A stretch of DNA of 44,785 nt from Chlorobiaceae bacterium (lineage in GTDB: Bacteria > Bacteroidota > Chlorobiia > Chlorobiales > Chlorobiaceae). The notes under the pieces are model-generated. The model was not told where the DNA came from. It was given only the letters and a program-made list of their open reading frames with translations, and searched no databases. The translations under genes and the position numbers were made by a program. Location of the stretch: assembly GCA_013335115.1 (NCBI GenBank), contig JAAXWQ010000004.1, positions 109,974 to 154,758 of the forward strand, in the 5' to 3' direction. Positions 16,881-25,206 of the stretch are shown here, piece by piece (the first letter of the stretch is position 1; each line of letters opens with the position of its first letter).

Positions 16881-18227
16881 TTACCCCTTTAATTTTTTGG
16901 AAATACGCGCCCTGAGGATAATGGCCGTCAGGTTGAGCAGAAGTACGATCGTCACCAGGGCGAGCACCATGCCGTACTGGACATGCCTGATTTCACTTGC
17001 CGCCTCATGTTCGCTGGCAAGATTGTAGATATTCCAGGAAAGAGCCGGCGTCGGCGAATTGAAGACGTCGGCGAGTCCAATAGCTGAACCGACGCTGACT
17101 GCCGCAGTAAAGATGATCGGCGCCGTCTCGCCAGCCGCCCTTCCGAGGCTGATCACGCCACCGGTCAGGATGCCCGGCAGGGCTGCCGGAAGGATCACGG
17201 TGACGATGGTGTTCCACTTCGTCGAACCGAGCCCGAGCGACGCCTCCCTGTATGTTTTTGGGACAGCCAGTATCGCCTCTTCTGCTGAACGGATGATGGT
17301 TGGCAGGATCATGATGGCAAGCGTCAGTGATCCTGCAATGACGCTTTTGGACTCAGAGACTTTCAACGTATTGATGAAAAATGCAAGGCCAAAAAGACCG
17401 AAGACAATGCTCGGCACACCGGCAAGGGTGCTGTTCGCACTCCTGAGAAGGCTGTTGAAAAAACCTTCGCGTGCATATTCCGTAAAATAGATCGCAGCGA
17501 TCACGCCGAGCGGGAAGGCGAAAAGCATAGCCCCGATGGCAAGGAACATGGTACCCTGGATTTCGGGCCAAATACCACCAAAAATATGTGAATCGATCGA
17601 ACTGTCGAAAATGAATCCCCAATAGATCGTCCACTTGGGCAGAAGCATCCGGTCGATGTTCGTTTCAACATAAGGGAAAAGCTTTACGAGCGACGTCCCC
17701 TGGAAGCTTTCCGCACGGCTAACCAGGTACTCCTTTGCTGCGATATCAGGATTCGAATAGTCCCATTTCTTTTCATAAAGCACCTCCCGTAACCGCTCTT
17801 GTGCCTTCTCCCATCGCGTCTGGCCATACCTGAACCTCGTTAGTTCGGGAAGTTCGTCGCCCGGCTTCGGGCCGAGCAGGGACTTGACCGCATCCTTGAC
17901 CTGATTGTATTTATCACGGTACTCAGCCTGCTTTACCTCATCCATCTGATTCAGTTCGGCCTCAAAGGTCGACATCATGTCATAGGCTGTTTTCCGTGTA
18001 GCAGCAGCCTCGGAAATCTCGCGCTGCAAGGCATCACGGTCACCACGGTGAAACTCGTTGTACTGCATCCTGCGGTGTTCGATGGTACCCTTGAACACAT
18101 TGGCGGATATGCCGTTGGTCAGGATCGGCACGAGCACCACCAGCAACATCATACCCATGATCACGATGGAACCGATACCGAGTGCGGTAAACGATTGATC
18201 AAGCAGTTTTCTGGTTCCGAGATTCAT
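16881..18227 (-). CDS. pstA: phosphate ABC transporter permease PstA with large periplasmic insertion
   Basis: This 448-aa protein is one of the two Pst channel subunits. The C-terminal half is ordinary PstA: IQGTMFLAIGAMLFAFPLGV, the SLGLGSTKWNTIVTVILPAA coupling (EAA) loop, and GRAAGETAPIIF. The first helix (about residues 15-40) is followed by some 150-170 residues of polar, coiled-coil-like sequence (EISEAAATRKTAYDMMSTFE and on to residue about 200) before helix 2. Typical PstA is about 280-300 aa, so the insertion is the main oddity. By topology it should lie in the periplasm, where it could contact PstS or the cell wall. Confidence 0.94.
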   Translation of the reverse strand: MNLGTRKLLDQSFTALGIGSIVIMGMMLLVVLVPILTNGISANVFKGTIEHRRMQYNEFHRGDRDALQREISEAAATRKTAYDMMSTFEAELNQMDEVKQAEYRDKYNQVKDAVKSLLGPKPGDELPELTRFRYGQTRWEKAQERLREVLYEKKWDYSNPDIAAKEYLVSRAESFQGTSLVKLFPYVETNIDRMLLPKWTIYWGFIFDSSIDSHIFGGIWPEIQGTMFLAIGAMLFAFPLGVIAAIYFTEYAREGFFNSLLRSANSTLAGVPSIVFGLFGLAFFINTLKVSESKSVIAGSLTLAIMILPTIIRSAEEAILAVPKTYREASLGLGSTKWNTIVTVILPAALPGILTGGVISLGRAAGETAPIIFTAAVSVGSAIGLADVFNSPTPALSWNIYNLASEHEAASEIRHVQYGMVLALVTIVLLLNLTAIILRARISKKLKG

Positions 18228-18274
18228 ACTGACAGGTTTCGTTGGGAGAGATAGTGGCGAATATCACCGGCAGT

Positions 18275-19438
18275 TCACTGACCGGAAAGGATCTTGCGCT
18301 GGCGGACCACAATCCGTTCACTGATGAAGTTGCTGATAAAGCTGATGACCAGCAACAGCAGGCCCATGGCGAACAGCACATGGAATCGCGCAGAACCGGT
18401 AACCTGGTCGGCCTCGCCCATGTCGCCGGCGATGGTAGCCGTAAGGGTACGAACCGACTCGAGGTAATTGAACCAGGGGTCCGGGATATGTGAAGCGTTG
18501 CCGGATGCCATCCACACCACCATCGTCTCGCCCAGCGAGCGCATGATGCCGAGTATGACGGCAGCAAGGATGCCACTGCTGGCAGCAGGCAGAATGATCT
18601 TGATGATGGTTTCGGCCCTGGTGGCCCCAAGGGCGTAGCTCCCTTCACGCAGATCCCGTCCGACTGCCTGCAGGGCATCCTCGGAGACGCTGACGATGGT
18701 CGGGAGCGCCATGAAACTCAGGATGATCGAAACGTTCAGGGCGTTGGTGCCGGTCATGATCTCTATCTTCTGCAGATTGTTGCCGACAAAGAAAAGGAGG
18801 ATGAGCGCGATAAGGCCAAAAAATGAAACATACATGCGCTGGGCGATTTTACGATGCTTGTCGTCCTGGATTGACATGGAAACCAGTTCCGACAGGACAA
18901 TGACGGCGAGCAGCAGGAAGGGTGAAGCGATTATCCACCACGTCCACATAAGGATGGGCCCACCGTAGTTCTGGAGCAGCGGCGCAAGGATGACGAGGGC
19001 AAAAAAACCGAATGCGACCGATGGAATCGCGGCAAGCATTTCGATGACCGGCTTGACATACTGCCGGACCGAGAAAGGAATTACGTCGGAAAGGCAGATC
19101 GCTGCAGCTATGCCCATCGGCACAGCGATAAGCGCCGATCCTGCAGTCACCATGAGGCTTCCATAGATGATAGCCCAAGCGCCGAACCTGGGCGGATCGT
19201 CTGCCGGATACCAGTCACTGCTGGTGAAAAACTCCCTGAAACCGCGAATCTCGAAAAATGGCACGGCATCGCGTGCCACGAAGAAGAAAATGAAGATGAC
19301 GATGATGGCTACAGTCGCAGCAACCAAAAACAACGCCGATTCCCCGATTTTCCTGGTGATTTGTTGGATTTTGCGCTTCTTTGCGGTGACGACAAAAGCA
19401 GATGACCTGCCGGTTGCCACGGAATCTTCACCATTCAT
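18275..19438 (-). CDS. pstC: phosphate ABC transporter permease PstC
   Basis: A 387-aa channel subunit of the high-affinity phosphate importer. A basic N-terminal cytosolic segment (TAKKRKIQQITRKIGESALF) leads into helix 1, then YGSLMVTAGSALIAVPMGIA, a PstC-type MLAAIPSVAFGFFAL, the EAA coupling loop EGSYALGATRAETIIKIILP and MRSLGETMVVWMASGN. It is about 70 residues longer than the common length, partly from the N-terminus and partly from extra helices near residues 150-210. It precedes pstA with a 47-bp gap. A strong hairpin separates it from pstS upstream. Confidence 0.95.
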   Translation of the reverse strand: MNGEDSVATGRSSAFVVTAKKRKIQQITRKIGESALFLVAATVAIIVIFIFFFVARDAVPFFEIRGFREFFTSSDWYPADDPPRFGAWAIIYGSLMVTAGSALIAVPMGIAAAICLSDVIPFSVRQYVKPVIEMLAAIPSVAFGFFALVILAPLLQNYGGPILMWTWWIIASPFLLLAVIVLSELVSMSIQDDKHRKIAQRMYVSFFGLIALILLFFVGNNLQKIEIMTGTNALNVSIILSFMALPTIVSVSEDALQAVGRDLREGSYALGATRAETIIKIILPAASSGILAAVILGIMRSLGETMVVWMASGNASHIPDPWFNYLESVRTLTATIAGDMGEADQVTGSARFHVLFAMGLLLLVISFISNFISERIVVRQRKILSGQ

Positions 19439-19615
19439 ATCAGTGCTGTTTTAGCCGGCCCGTTTGGCTCGGATAGCGGTTACTGCTTCTTTATCGACGA
19501 GACAAATCTATGCTCTTTGGCAATGGAAAACAACGACCACTGTGTTACAAATATGGAAACTAATACTGGCGACCGAAAACGGCATGAAAAAGTACGCTGC
19601 GGATATGGAGGCGAG

Positions 19616-19648
19616 CATGCGGCCGAATTTTTGATTTTCGGCCGCATG
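19616..19648. other. 12-bp perfect hairpin between pstS and pstC
   Basis: Positions 19616-19627 pair perfectly with 19637-19648 around a 9-nt loop, just after the pstS stop. There is no downstream T tract on the minus strand. A stem of this kind is well placed to let the binding-protein mRNA accumulate above that of the permeases by blocking 3' exonucleases or partly stopping transcription. Confidence 0.6.
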
Positions 19649-19667
19649 GACTTACGGACTGGTTGAT

Positions 19668-20489
19668 TCAGTACTTGTTGACAAAGCCGAGTTCAGTGAT
19701 GATCCGCTTCCCTTCAGCGGTTTTCGGCAATTCGACAAACTGCTTCACGGATCCCGTCGGCTGGCCGTTAGTCACAAAAAACAAAGGCCTTGAAAGCGGA
19801 TATGTCCCGTTCTTGACCGTCACCGGGTTCGGCATGACGCCATTGACCGCGATTTTCTTGACCGAAGCATCCGTGAAACCGAGTCCGAGGAACCCGATCG
19901 CTCCCCTGGTCAGGGAGACCCTGTTCTTGACGGCGCCATTGCTTGCCTGGGTTTCAGCGTTTTTCGTCACCGGAACCTCCTTTCCGACGACCAGTTCCTT
20001 GAAACTCTCCTGCGTCCCGCTGTTCGACTCTCGCTGAATCACGACAATCGGGGCGTTCGGGCCGCCGACCTGACGCCAGTTGCTGATCTTGCCCTTGTAA
20101 ATATCGGCGATTTGAGCCGTCGTCAGCGAACGCACCGGGTTCGAGGGGTGCACGACGATGGCCAGGCCATCAAGGGCGGCGACATTGTTTACCGGGTTGA
20201 CGCCTTTCGACTTTGCAGCGACGAGTTCCTGGGGCTTCATCGACCGCGACATGCTCGCGATGTCGCAGGTCTTGTTGATCAGGCTCTTGGCCCCATTGCC
20301 CGAACCAGATTCACTGACGGTTATCGCCACGTTGTACTTCTTGGTGAAATAGGCGGCGAACGACTTCGCCAGTGGCCCGACCGTCGTCGAACCGTCGATC
20401 ACGATATTGTTTTTCGCCTCTGCCTGACCAAACGCCACAAGCACGCCGAATCCGATAACCGCAATAGTTTTACCCAATCTTCCCATCAT
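19668..20489 (-). CDS. pstS: phosphate-binding protein PstS, copy 1
   Basis: A 273-aa periplasmic binding protein that delivers phosphate to PstCA. The signal peptide is MMGRLGKTIAVIGFGVLVAF..., with cleavage likely after AEA. The mature part has the phosphate-loop IDGSTTVGPLAKSFA, SESGSGNGAKSLI, and the RESNSGTQESFKE stretch that closes the site. It is about 70% similar by eye to the neighbouring copy at 20625-21446; both are 273 aa, so this is a tandem duplication with divergent signal peptides. It lies nearest to pstC. Confidence 0.94.
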   Translation of the reverse strand: MMGRLGKTIAVIGFGVLVAFGQAEAKNNIVIDGSTTVGPLAKSFAAYFTKKYNVAITVSESGSGNGAKSLINKTCDIASMSRSMKPQELVAAKSKGVNPVNNVAALDGLAIVVHPSNPVRSLTTAQIADIYKGKISNWRQVGGPNAPIVVIQRESNSGTQESFKELVVGKEVPVTKNAETQASNGAVKNRVSLTRGAIGFLGLGFTDASVKKIAVNGVMPNPVTVKNGTYPLSRPLFFVTNGQPTGSVKQFVELPKTAEGKRIITELGFVNKY

Positions 20490-20517
20490 AGCCCTCTCCT
20501 GGTTTGTTTAAATAGTC

Positions 20518-20541
20518 GGCTCATGAAGTTAAGAATGAGCC
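20518..20541. other. inverted repeat in the pstS leader
   Basis: GGCTCAT (20518-20524) pairs with ATGAGCC (20535-20541) around a loop that contains TTAACTT on the minus strand. It lies about 30 bp upstream of the pstS copy 1 start. It could be an operator or an mRNA leader hairpin. Confidence 0.4.
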
Positions 20542-20569
20542 TGTGATTTAAAAAACCGCCTGCGGGGAC

Positions 20570-20602
20570 AAAAAAAAAGCCTGCGGGAACAACCCCGCAG
20601 GC
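20570..20602 (-). terminator. intrinsic terminator after pstS copy 2
   Basis: A 9-bp GC-rich stem (20579-20587 with 20594-20602) is followed on the minus strand by nine T. It lies 22 bp after the stop of the upstream pstS copy, so much of that transcript should end here. Confidence 0.88.
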
Positions 20603-20624
20603 CTGAAAAACCGATGAGGGAAAA

Positions 20625-21446
20625 TCAGTGGTAGTTCACGAAACCGATCTCGCTGATGATGCGCTTGCCTTCAGCAGTCTTCGACAGGTCGATGAACTGC
20701 TTGACGACGCCGGTCGGCTGTCCGTTGGTGTACATGAACAGCGGGCGGTGCAGCGGGTAGGTGCCGTTCTTGACCGTGCGGACATCCGGGTCGACGCCGT
20801 CGACCAGCAGGGCCTTGACCGAATTGTCAACAAATCCGAGGCCGATGAAACCAATCGCGTTCGGGGTCGAAGCGACACGGCTCTTGATGGCGCCGTTGCT
20901 GGCCTGGGTCTCGGTACGCTGGGAAATCGGGTTGTCCTTGCCCATGACGAGCTCCTTGAACGAATCCTGGGTACCGCTGTTCGACTCACGCTGGATCATG
21001 ACGATCGGTGCGTTCGGGCCGCCGACCTGGCTCCAGTTGGTGAAACGACCCATGTAGATACTGCGGATCTGTGCCTTGGAGAGGTTGTTGACGCGGTTCG
21101 ACGGGTGGACGGCCATGGCCAGGCCGTCGAGGGCGACCACGTTCTCGACCGGGTTGACACCCTTGCCTTTGGCGGCTGCAATCTCGTTGTCCTTCATCGG
21201 GCGGGACATGTTGGCGATGTCGCAGGTCTTGTTGATAAGGCTCTTGGCGCCGTTGCCGGAGCCGGACTCGCTGACGGTCACCTGGACGCCGGTGGTCTTG
21301 GTGAAATGAGAGGCGAACGCCTTGGCGATCGGGCCGACCGTGGTCGAACCGTCCATCACGATCTTGTTGCCGGCAGCCATGGCATCGGCGGAAGCGACGA
21401 GGCCGAACACCGCGGCGGAGTAAACGATTTTCTTGAAGAGTTTCAT
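20625..21446 (-). CDS. pstS: phosphate-binding protein PstS, copy 2
   Basis: A second 273-aa periplasmic phosphate-binding protein. Its signal peptide is MKLFKKIVYSAAVFGLVASADAMAA, and the mature part repeats the PstS landmarks: MDGSTTVGPIAKAFA, SESGSGNGAKSLINKTCDIA and RESNSGTQDSFKELVMG. ATG 21446 is chosen because it opens the signal peptide; an upstream extension in frame is not supported. A strong terminator follows the gene, separating it from the pstS copy next to pstC, so this copy may be expressed alone at a higher level or under other conditions. Confidence 0.93.
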   Translation of the reverse strand: MKLFKKIVYSAAVFGLVASADAMAAGNKIVMDGSTTVGPIAKAFASHFTKTTGVQVTVSESGSGNGAKSLINKTCDIANMSRPMKDNEIAAAKGKGVNPVENVVALDGLAMAVHPSNRVNNLSKAQIRSIYMGRFTNWSQVGGPNAPIVMIQRESNSGTQDSFKELVMGKDNPISQRTETQASNGAIKSRVASTPNAIGFIGLGFVDNSVKALLVDGVDPDVRTVKNGTYPLHRPLFMYTNGQPTGVVKQFIDLSKTAEGKRIISEIGFVNYH

Positions 21447-21496
21447 GATTGTTTTATCAGGTTGTTGTTTAAAGGAAAAATCAGATGTTCCCGTGT

Positions 21497-21532
21497 GGAA
21501 TAAAAGGATCGCCCGGCACACACACCGGGCGA
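21497..21532 (-). terminator. intrinsic terminator after the porin gene
   Basis: An 8-bp stem (21509-21516 with 21525-21532) around a CACACACA loop is followed on the minus strand by CCTTTTATT. It lies 80 bp beyond the porin stop and 50 bp before the pstS copy 2 start. Confidence 0.7.
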
Positions 21533-21611
21533 CCCGGCAGCAACAGTAATGGGCATCACACACACCCACCTAACGAAGAAAGAACAACACACACAAAGGA
21601 CATTACATTCA

Positions 21612-22769
21612 TCAGAACTTCACGACCATGTCAGCCTGAAGCGTATGCAGGCGCGGGTTACCTGCTTCAAGCGAATGGATCTGGTAGTAATTGTAGTACT
21701 TGGCACCAACCGTCATGTTCTGGACGAGGTGGTAGGTGGCGCCGACTTCCCAGCCCTGGGTGCCGGTATTGTAGCTGCCGACCTTCCTGTCGGAGTCAGT
21801 GAAGAACGGAAACACCGAATCCTTCTCGATCCTGTTGTAGTTGAAGTCGAGCGCCCATTGGCCAGGCTGCTTCGCGTTGCCGATGCTCAGGCCTGCAAGC
21901 CAGGCATTCTTCTCGTTCTTGACAGCATTTTCACCGGTATTGTGGGCATACTGGCCACGGAGCTGCCAGGGAAGCGTCTCGGTGAGGTCACCACCAACGG
22001 TTCCGAACAACTCGACAATGTTACGGTCGTCAACCATGACATTCTTCGTTTCTGCTTTTGCATCAACAGCACCGATATGCTTGATGTTCCTGAAGTTGTG
22101 GTCGGAAACTCCGAGCATGTAGCTCATATCGTTGAATTCGCCCTTGTAGGCAAGCTGGACGACCGTCATGAACGGATCGTTCTCCTTTGCCGGATCGTTA
22201 ATTTTTGTGGCTGTGTCGTAAGAGGTACTAACCTGGTCAAGGAAGTAGTAGCCTGCGATAAATACCAATCCGTCCTTCTCCTTGCCGTCTGCAGCCTTGC
22301 CGTACTGCATGGTTGCGCCTTCGAAGGTAAGGTCACCGTCATACAGCATGTCGTCGACCCGGACGAGGGTTTTGGCGACATCACGCTTGCCGAGGATCAC
22401 GTTCACCTGGCCGTCGAATCCATAGTTCATCGGGTGGTAGTCGATGTAGGCCTCGTTCAACCAGATGGACTTTCCGTTGAACAGCGTGCTGTAGCTCTGG
22501 TTCCTGGATACCGAACTCTCATAGTTTGTCTTGTCACCCGTGGAAATCGAAACACCAGCGGAGAGCTCCTCGTTGATCCAGGCATTAACGCCGAAACGGA
22601 CCCTTGTACGCCAGCGGTCGTTGGAGTAATCAACATTTGCTCCATCATACTTGTTCTGGTGCGACTCATACCTGAACCTGACGTCGCCGGTCGGGGTCAG
22701 TTCCACGGCTTCCGCGGAGTTGAAACCCATCGCTGCGGCGAGAGCGAGAAAGAAGAGGGTTTTTTTCAT
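21612..22769 (-). CDS. outer-membrane beta-barrel porin
   Basis: A 385-aa outer-membrane protein. The signal peptide MKKTLFFLALAAAMGFNSAE is followed by amphipathic beta strands (VRFRYESHQNK, RWRTRVRFGVNAW, ELSAGVSISTG and so on) and ends in a terminal Phe (ADMVVKF), the usual beta-barrel signature. It fits the 'putative porin' family. Sitting upstream of two pstS genes on the same strand, it probably lets phosphate or other anions through the outer membrane, as OprP/OprO do in Pseudomonas, but anion selectivity is an inference from position. A terminator follows it. Confidence 0.85.
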   Translation of the reverse strand: MKKTLFFLALAAAMGFNSAEAVELTPTGDVRFRYESHQNKYDGANVDYSNDRWRTRVRFGVNAWINEELSAGVSISTGDKTNYESSVSRNQSYSTLFNGKSIWLNEAYIDYHPMNYGFDGQVNVILGKRDVAKTLVRVDDMLYDGDLTFEGATMQYGKAADGKEKDGLVFIAGYYFLDQVSTSYDTATKINDPAKENDPFMTVVQLAYKGEFNDMSYMLGVSDHNFRNIKHIGAVDAKAETKNVMVDDRNIVELFGTVGGDLTETLPWQLRGQYAHNTGENAVKNEKNAWLAGLSIGNAKQPGQWALDFNYNRIEKDSVFPFFTDSDRKVGSYNTGTQGWEVGATYHLVQNMTVGAKYYNYYQIHSLEAGNPRLHTLQADMVVKF

Positions 22770-22957
22770 GATAAATAAAGTTGTCTTGGTGTTGTTTGTG
22801 TTGTGTGTCATCAAAACCCATGAACACGGTGGCCTTTACGGGGCCATCCTTTGGTCGGGATAAATCTACGCCGCGAAGTATTGCGGAATCATTACGGGTT
22901 TGTGAAGAAATCGCAAACTGTGCGAGCATCCTGAAATCGAGCTACGGCGAATCCGAA

Positions 22958-23617
22958 TCACTCAATACATCCCGAAACGCTCAACCTTTTCCCAAACGGC
23001 GTCCGGATCCCTTCCAGCAGCTCCTGGTAGATGCGGCTGCGGCTGTCCTTAATCCGGTTGTAGAGCTTAAGGATGTCGAGTGTCAGGATGATCCTCGTCG
23101 AACTGCAGTTGAGTTCGCCGAAAAGGTGGCGGCCAATCACCTCAAACCCGAGGATCCTGGTATGAAAATTCAAGGGCGAATGCGCCTTGCCCTCGAACAC
23201 GTCGGTAATGAAATGGGTGTAGCCGCGTTCGACGACCTCGGCCGTGGCGGACCGCATGAGGCGGAGTGCCACGAGGTACTGCCTGCGGTACTCCGGCAGG
23301 ATCATGAACCTCCCGATCTCGGCATAGTGTCCTGAAGACTGCACCTTTTCGATATCGACACCCGGTTCAAAACTGACCTCGAAGGCTTTGGGAAGATTGA
23401 ACGAAGGATCGTACAACAGGCGCATCACCCCAGCCGGCTTACCGCCTACCCTTGCGATGAACCACGAACATCTTTCGGTCGCACCCGCTTTTTCAGGGAG
23501 TTGCTCCTGGGCACCTTCGATCCACTGCTTCTCCCTGACGAACACCGCCTCGATCACCGACATGGCATCGGAGCGGTCGGTCGTCGTGATGACTTTCGAA
23601 ACAGCTATGCTGGACAT
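22958..23617 (-). CDS. GNAT-type N-acyltransferase (FeeM/OlsB-like)
   Basis: A 219-aa protein with the GNAT/autoinducer-synthase fold of N-acyl amino-acid synthases (FeeM) and OlsB-type lyso-ornithine-lipid synthases. It shows FIARVGGKPAGVMRLLYD, the acceptor-strand EIGRFMILPEYRRQYLVALR and LGFEVIGRHLFGELNC. Such enzymes join a fatty acyl chain from acyl-ACP to the amino group of an amino acid. Its start overlaps the end of a PlsC-type O-acyltransferase gene by 13 bp. The pair repeats the two steps of aminolipid synthesis (N-acylation, then O-acylation). An acetyltransferase of another kind cannot be excluded. Confidence 0.7.
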   Translation of the reverse strand: MSSIAVSKVITTTDRSDAMSVIEAVFVREKQWIEGAQEQLPEKAGATERCSWFIARVGGKPAGVMRLLYDPSFNLPKAFEVSFEPGVDIEKVQSSGHYAEIGRFMILPEYRRQYLVALRLMRSATAEVVERGYTHFITDVFEGKAHSPLNFHTRILGFEVIGRHLFGELNCSSTRIILTLDILKLYNRIKDSRSRIYQELLEGIRTPFGKRLSVSGCIE

Positions 23618-24411
23618 GTTGCCTCCGGGGTATGATTGGTTGATGCTTCTTTATTCAGCTTTTGCTCTAGATGAGGATATTCCTTGCCGCACAAGACACT
23701 GACAGCGAGCATCACCTCTCCTGCCGCAACGGCAGCCAATCGGGCCGCTTCCGTCCGGCATCCCTCGTCGATGTTTTTCCTGTATGCCGCTGACAGCTGG
23801 CCGAAACGGAGCGGCTGGCCAAACGTCACCGTCATCCTGCCGGCATAAGGCGGCCGCCCGAGGCGCCCCGATGCAGGGAACCGGATTCCGACCGGAATGA
23901 CTGGGGCGCTGGACCTTAATGCGAGATGGCCCACCCCCGGCTTTGCCCTCAGCATGACTTTGGGATCGTGGTTCATTGTCCCTTCCGGAAAGATTCCTAT
24001 GCTCCCTCCCTGGCAGAGACGCAAAAGGCACTTCTTGACGACATCCTGTCGTACCCGGATCCGGCGTCGTTCCAGGAACGCCAGACGCGAAGGCTTGTTG
24101 TGGACGAACACCGGGTCGGTCTGACGCATGAACCAACCAACAATGGGCAGATGGCCGTACATCCAGTCGATGACGAAACTCACGTTCTGCCCGCCAAGCA
24201 GGAAGATGATAAGGACAGGGACGAACAGTGATTCGAACGCGTTGTTGTGGTTCAGCACGAAGATGCAGGGCGAACCTGAAGCATCGCGAAGGTGCTCTTC
24301 ACCTTCTACCTCGGCAAGTGCGATGTTGGGCAGCATCAGCAGCCTGATCAGCAACGCCTTGCCTTTCGATAGCAAGGGCAACGGCGTCCGGAACAACCGG
24401 GTCATACGCAT
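23605..24411 (-). CDS. PlsC-type 1-acylglycerol-phosphate (or lyso-aminolipid) O-acyltransferase
   Basis: A 268-aa membrane-associated acyltransferase of the LPLAT family. Block I is HNNAFE at residues 55-60, so the usual H-X4-D has Glu in place of Asp. Block III is FPEGTMN at 141-147, and PVIPVGIRF supplies block IV. A hydrophobic stretch lies at about 62-72. The family moves acyl chains onto lyso-phosphatidate or, for OlsA-type members, onto lyso-ornithine lipid. Overlap with the downstream GNAT gene and proximity to the pst genes favour the second role, but this is inference. The conservative D-to-E change in block I may lower or alter activity. Confidence 0.8.
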   Translation of the reverse strand: MRMTRLFRTPLPLLSKGKALLIRLLMLPNIALAEVEGEEHLRDASGSPCIFVLNHNNAFESLFVPVLIIFLLGGQNVSFVIDWMYGHLPIVGWFMRQTDPVFVHNKPSRLAFLERRRIRVRQDVVKKCLLRLCQGGSIGIFPEGTMNHDPKVMLRAKPGVGHLALRSSAPVIPVGIRFPASGRLGRPPYAGRMTVTFGQPLRFGQLSAAYRKNIDEGCRTEAARLAAVAAGEVMLAVSVLCGKEYPHLEQKLNKEASTNHTPEATCPA

Positions 24412-24544
24412 GAATGAGAATTGAAATCGTGATTTCGCCGATGGTGCTACAAGTCACCATGGATAAGGTAGGTCCGGGAGTGTTGGGCTTCTGTTGAGGC
24501 CTGGCAACGATTCTGTGAAAACTGTCGAATGCACCTCCGGAGTC

Positions 24545-24587
24545 AGGAAAAAGGGACTGAAAGGACGACTTGCCTTTCAATCCCTTT
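24545..24587 (-). terminator. intrinsic terminator after arginine decarboxylase
   Basis: A 15-position stem with one internal mismatch (24550-24564 with 24573-24587), loop of 8 nt, is followed on the minus strand by TTTTTCC. It lies about 20 bp after the stop at 24606. Confidence 0.82.
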
Positions 24588-24605
24588 CTTTGCCAGATGA
24601 TACGG

Positions 24606-25151
24606 TCACGGCAGGAGGACGGCGCAAGAAACGACGGTCGTCCACAAACCCGACTCCCCTTCCGCAGACTCGGTGATATTGAACGATTTGATGATTTTGC
24701 CGCTCATCTTGTAGATTCCTTCACGCTCGTCCCAATCCTTGTTCGAGTCGAACTCGATGCCAAGGGTGGTGGCCAGCATGGTGGCGGCGAGGTCTTCGGC
24801 GTATTCGCCGGAATGCTCCGCGGTTTCTCCATGGGGATGGTGCTCGGAGAGATAACCGTATTGCGATTCATCGGCCGGGATTGCAACGCCGACCGATGCG
24901 GAAACAAGGCGGTTGTTCTCGTTAGTCGAGTTGCGGGCAAGCACGGCGAAGGTTATCTGGCCGGGAGAGAGCATTTTTAGGCCCTGTTCTATATCGATGC
25001 GCTCACAATAGGGCGGGAGGATACTCGAGACCGTCACGATGTTGCACTGCTCGATTTTCGCGTCCCGAAGCGCCAGCTCGAAGGATTCGAGGTACTCCTT
25101 ATGCCTGCCGGTGCCTTTGGTGAAAAACACTTTGGTGGGTACGAACGACAT
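24606..25151 (-). CDS. pyruvoyl-dependent arginine decarboxylase
   Basis: A 181-aa proenzyme that cleaves itself to make a pyruvoyl cofactor and then converts arginine to agmatine, the first step of an arginine-based polyamine route. The self-cleavage site is the Ser-Ser pair at 42-43 in [11 protein letters not shown]. Other family marks are [19 protein letters not shown] at the start, [11 protein letters not shown], and the Glu in [15 protein letters not shown] near the C-terminus. Length and motifs match the archaeal/Chlamydial/Chlorobial PvlArgDC family. It follows the third PhoU-type gene after 55 bp and ends in a strong terminator. Confidence 0.92.
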   Translation of the reverse strand: MSFVPTKVFFTKGTGRHKEYLESFELALRDAKIEQCNIVTVSSILPPYCERIDIEQGLKMLSPGQITFAVLARNSTNENNRLVSASVGVAIPADESQYGYLSEHHPHGETAEHSGEYAEDLAATMLATTLGIEFDSNKDWDEREGIYKMSGKIIKSFNITESAEGESGLWTTVVSCAVLLP

Positions 25152-25206
25152 GAAGATGAACTTCCTATATATGGTTATGGTTACTTTTTTTACGTCAGGC
25201 GGAGGA

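Noticed and set aside
20628-21503. 291-aa plus-strand frame opposite pstS copy 2
   Set aside because: Shadow of a real pstS gene; no recognisable protein pattern.
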